NCBI RefSeq assembly: GCF_030264295.1
Contig: NZ_CP127173.1
Location: 999,501-1,063,500, forward strand
Reading direction: 5' to 3'
From: Amycolatopsis nalaikhensis
GTDB taxonomy: Bacteria; Actinomycetota; Actinomycetes; Mycobacteriales; Pseudonocardiaceae
DNA length: 64,000 nucleotides
The notes under the pieces were generated by a model, which ran no database searches, was not told the origin of the DNA, and saw nothing but the letters and a program-made list of their open reading frames with translations. Of this stretch, positions 63,963-64,000 are shown piece after piece; position 1 is the stretch's first letter, and each line of letters starts with the position of its first letter. Made by a program: the position numbers and the translations under genes.

Positions 63963-64000
63963 CCGGACCGGCGATCCGCGTGATCGTGGCGGACGACCAG
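63959..64000 (+). CDS. Response regulator, 5' end only
   Basis: The first 14 codons (MTGPAIRVIVADDQ) show the start of a receiver domain with the acidic DD pair. It overlaps the kinase stop and is cut by the window edge. Pairing with a HisKA_3 kinase predicts a NarL/LuxR-type regulator. Confidence 0.8.
   Translation, partial: MTGPAIRVIVADDQ

Overview
This is a 64 kb piece of a high-GC actinomycete chromosome. Codon use, dense GTGA/ATGA gene overlaps and family content fit the Pseudonocardiaceae. A long REP-like intergenic palindrome of a kind I recall from Amycolatopsis suggests that genus, but this is an inference. I see no rRNA or CRISPR, and no tRNA I would defend.

Left part (about 2.9-31.1 kb): a C1 (methanol/formaldehyde) metabolic island. 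One leftward operon (8.8 to 2.9 kb) holds hexulose-6-phosphate synthase, transketolase, hexuloisomerase, GlpX fructose bisphosphatase and a phosphofructokinase. A divergent rpe carries a frameshift. Two paralogous GAF-PAS-LytTR regulators face away from each other (9.6-12.9 kb). Next come a PQQ-dependent alcohol dehydrogenase with the extra Asp typical of lanthanide-dependent enzymes, a cupredoxin-like partner, a Cys-rich mini-protein, KatG, an MntP-type exporter and the PQQ precursor gene pqqA. After rpiB follows a LysR-fba-glpX2-HAD operon, then pqqBCDE, where PqqE is fused in frame to a complete M1 aminopeptidase. A second, nearly identical hps copy with a duplicated promoter region is divergent from pqqB. 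Together this could be a full path: alcohol oxidation by a PQQ enzyme, formaldehyde fixation by Hps/Hpi, and ribulose 5-phosphate regeneration by Pfk, Fba, Tkt, GlpX, Rpe and RpiB.

Middle part (31-44 kb): ordinary accessory genes (ChrB-like, DUF1232, DUF72, MarR plus quinone oxidoreductase with three palindromic operators). These are followed by a compact leftward RiPP operon (41.3 to 34.9 kb): a 33-residue precursor, a fused RRE/E1-like plus YcaO protein, an MFS exporter, an M16 peptidase pair (one with the HxxEH zinc site, one without) and a GNAT acetyltransferase. A methyltransferase, an ArsR/SRPBCC pair and a decayed gene come next.

Right part (44-64 kb): a molybdenum hydroxylase pair whose large subunit has a hidden, frameshifted Tat signal; a MarR/MFS/glycosyltransferase group; a frameshifted phosphotransferase; a GlcD-like oxidase, carboxylesterase and PucR-type regulator; a small specialised-metabolism group (ABC transporter, glycosyltransferase, type II thioesterase, DUF5988 protein, flavin amine oxidase); and at the edge two tiny membrane proteins with a NarL-type two-component system.

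Four genes (rpe, molybdenum hydroxylase large subunit, phosphotransferase, ABC ATPase) are each broken by a single-base shift, mostly near G/C runs. This looks more like residual assembly indels than four independent pseudogenes.
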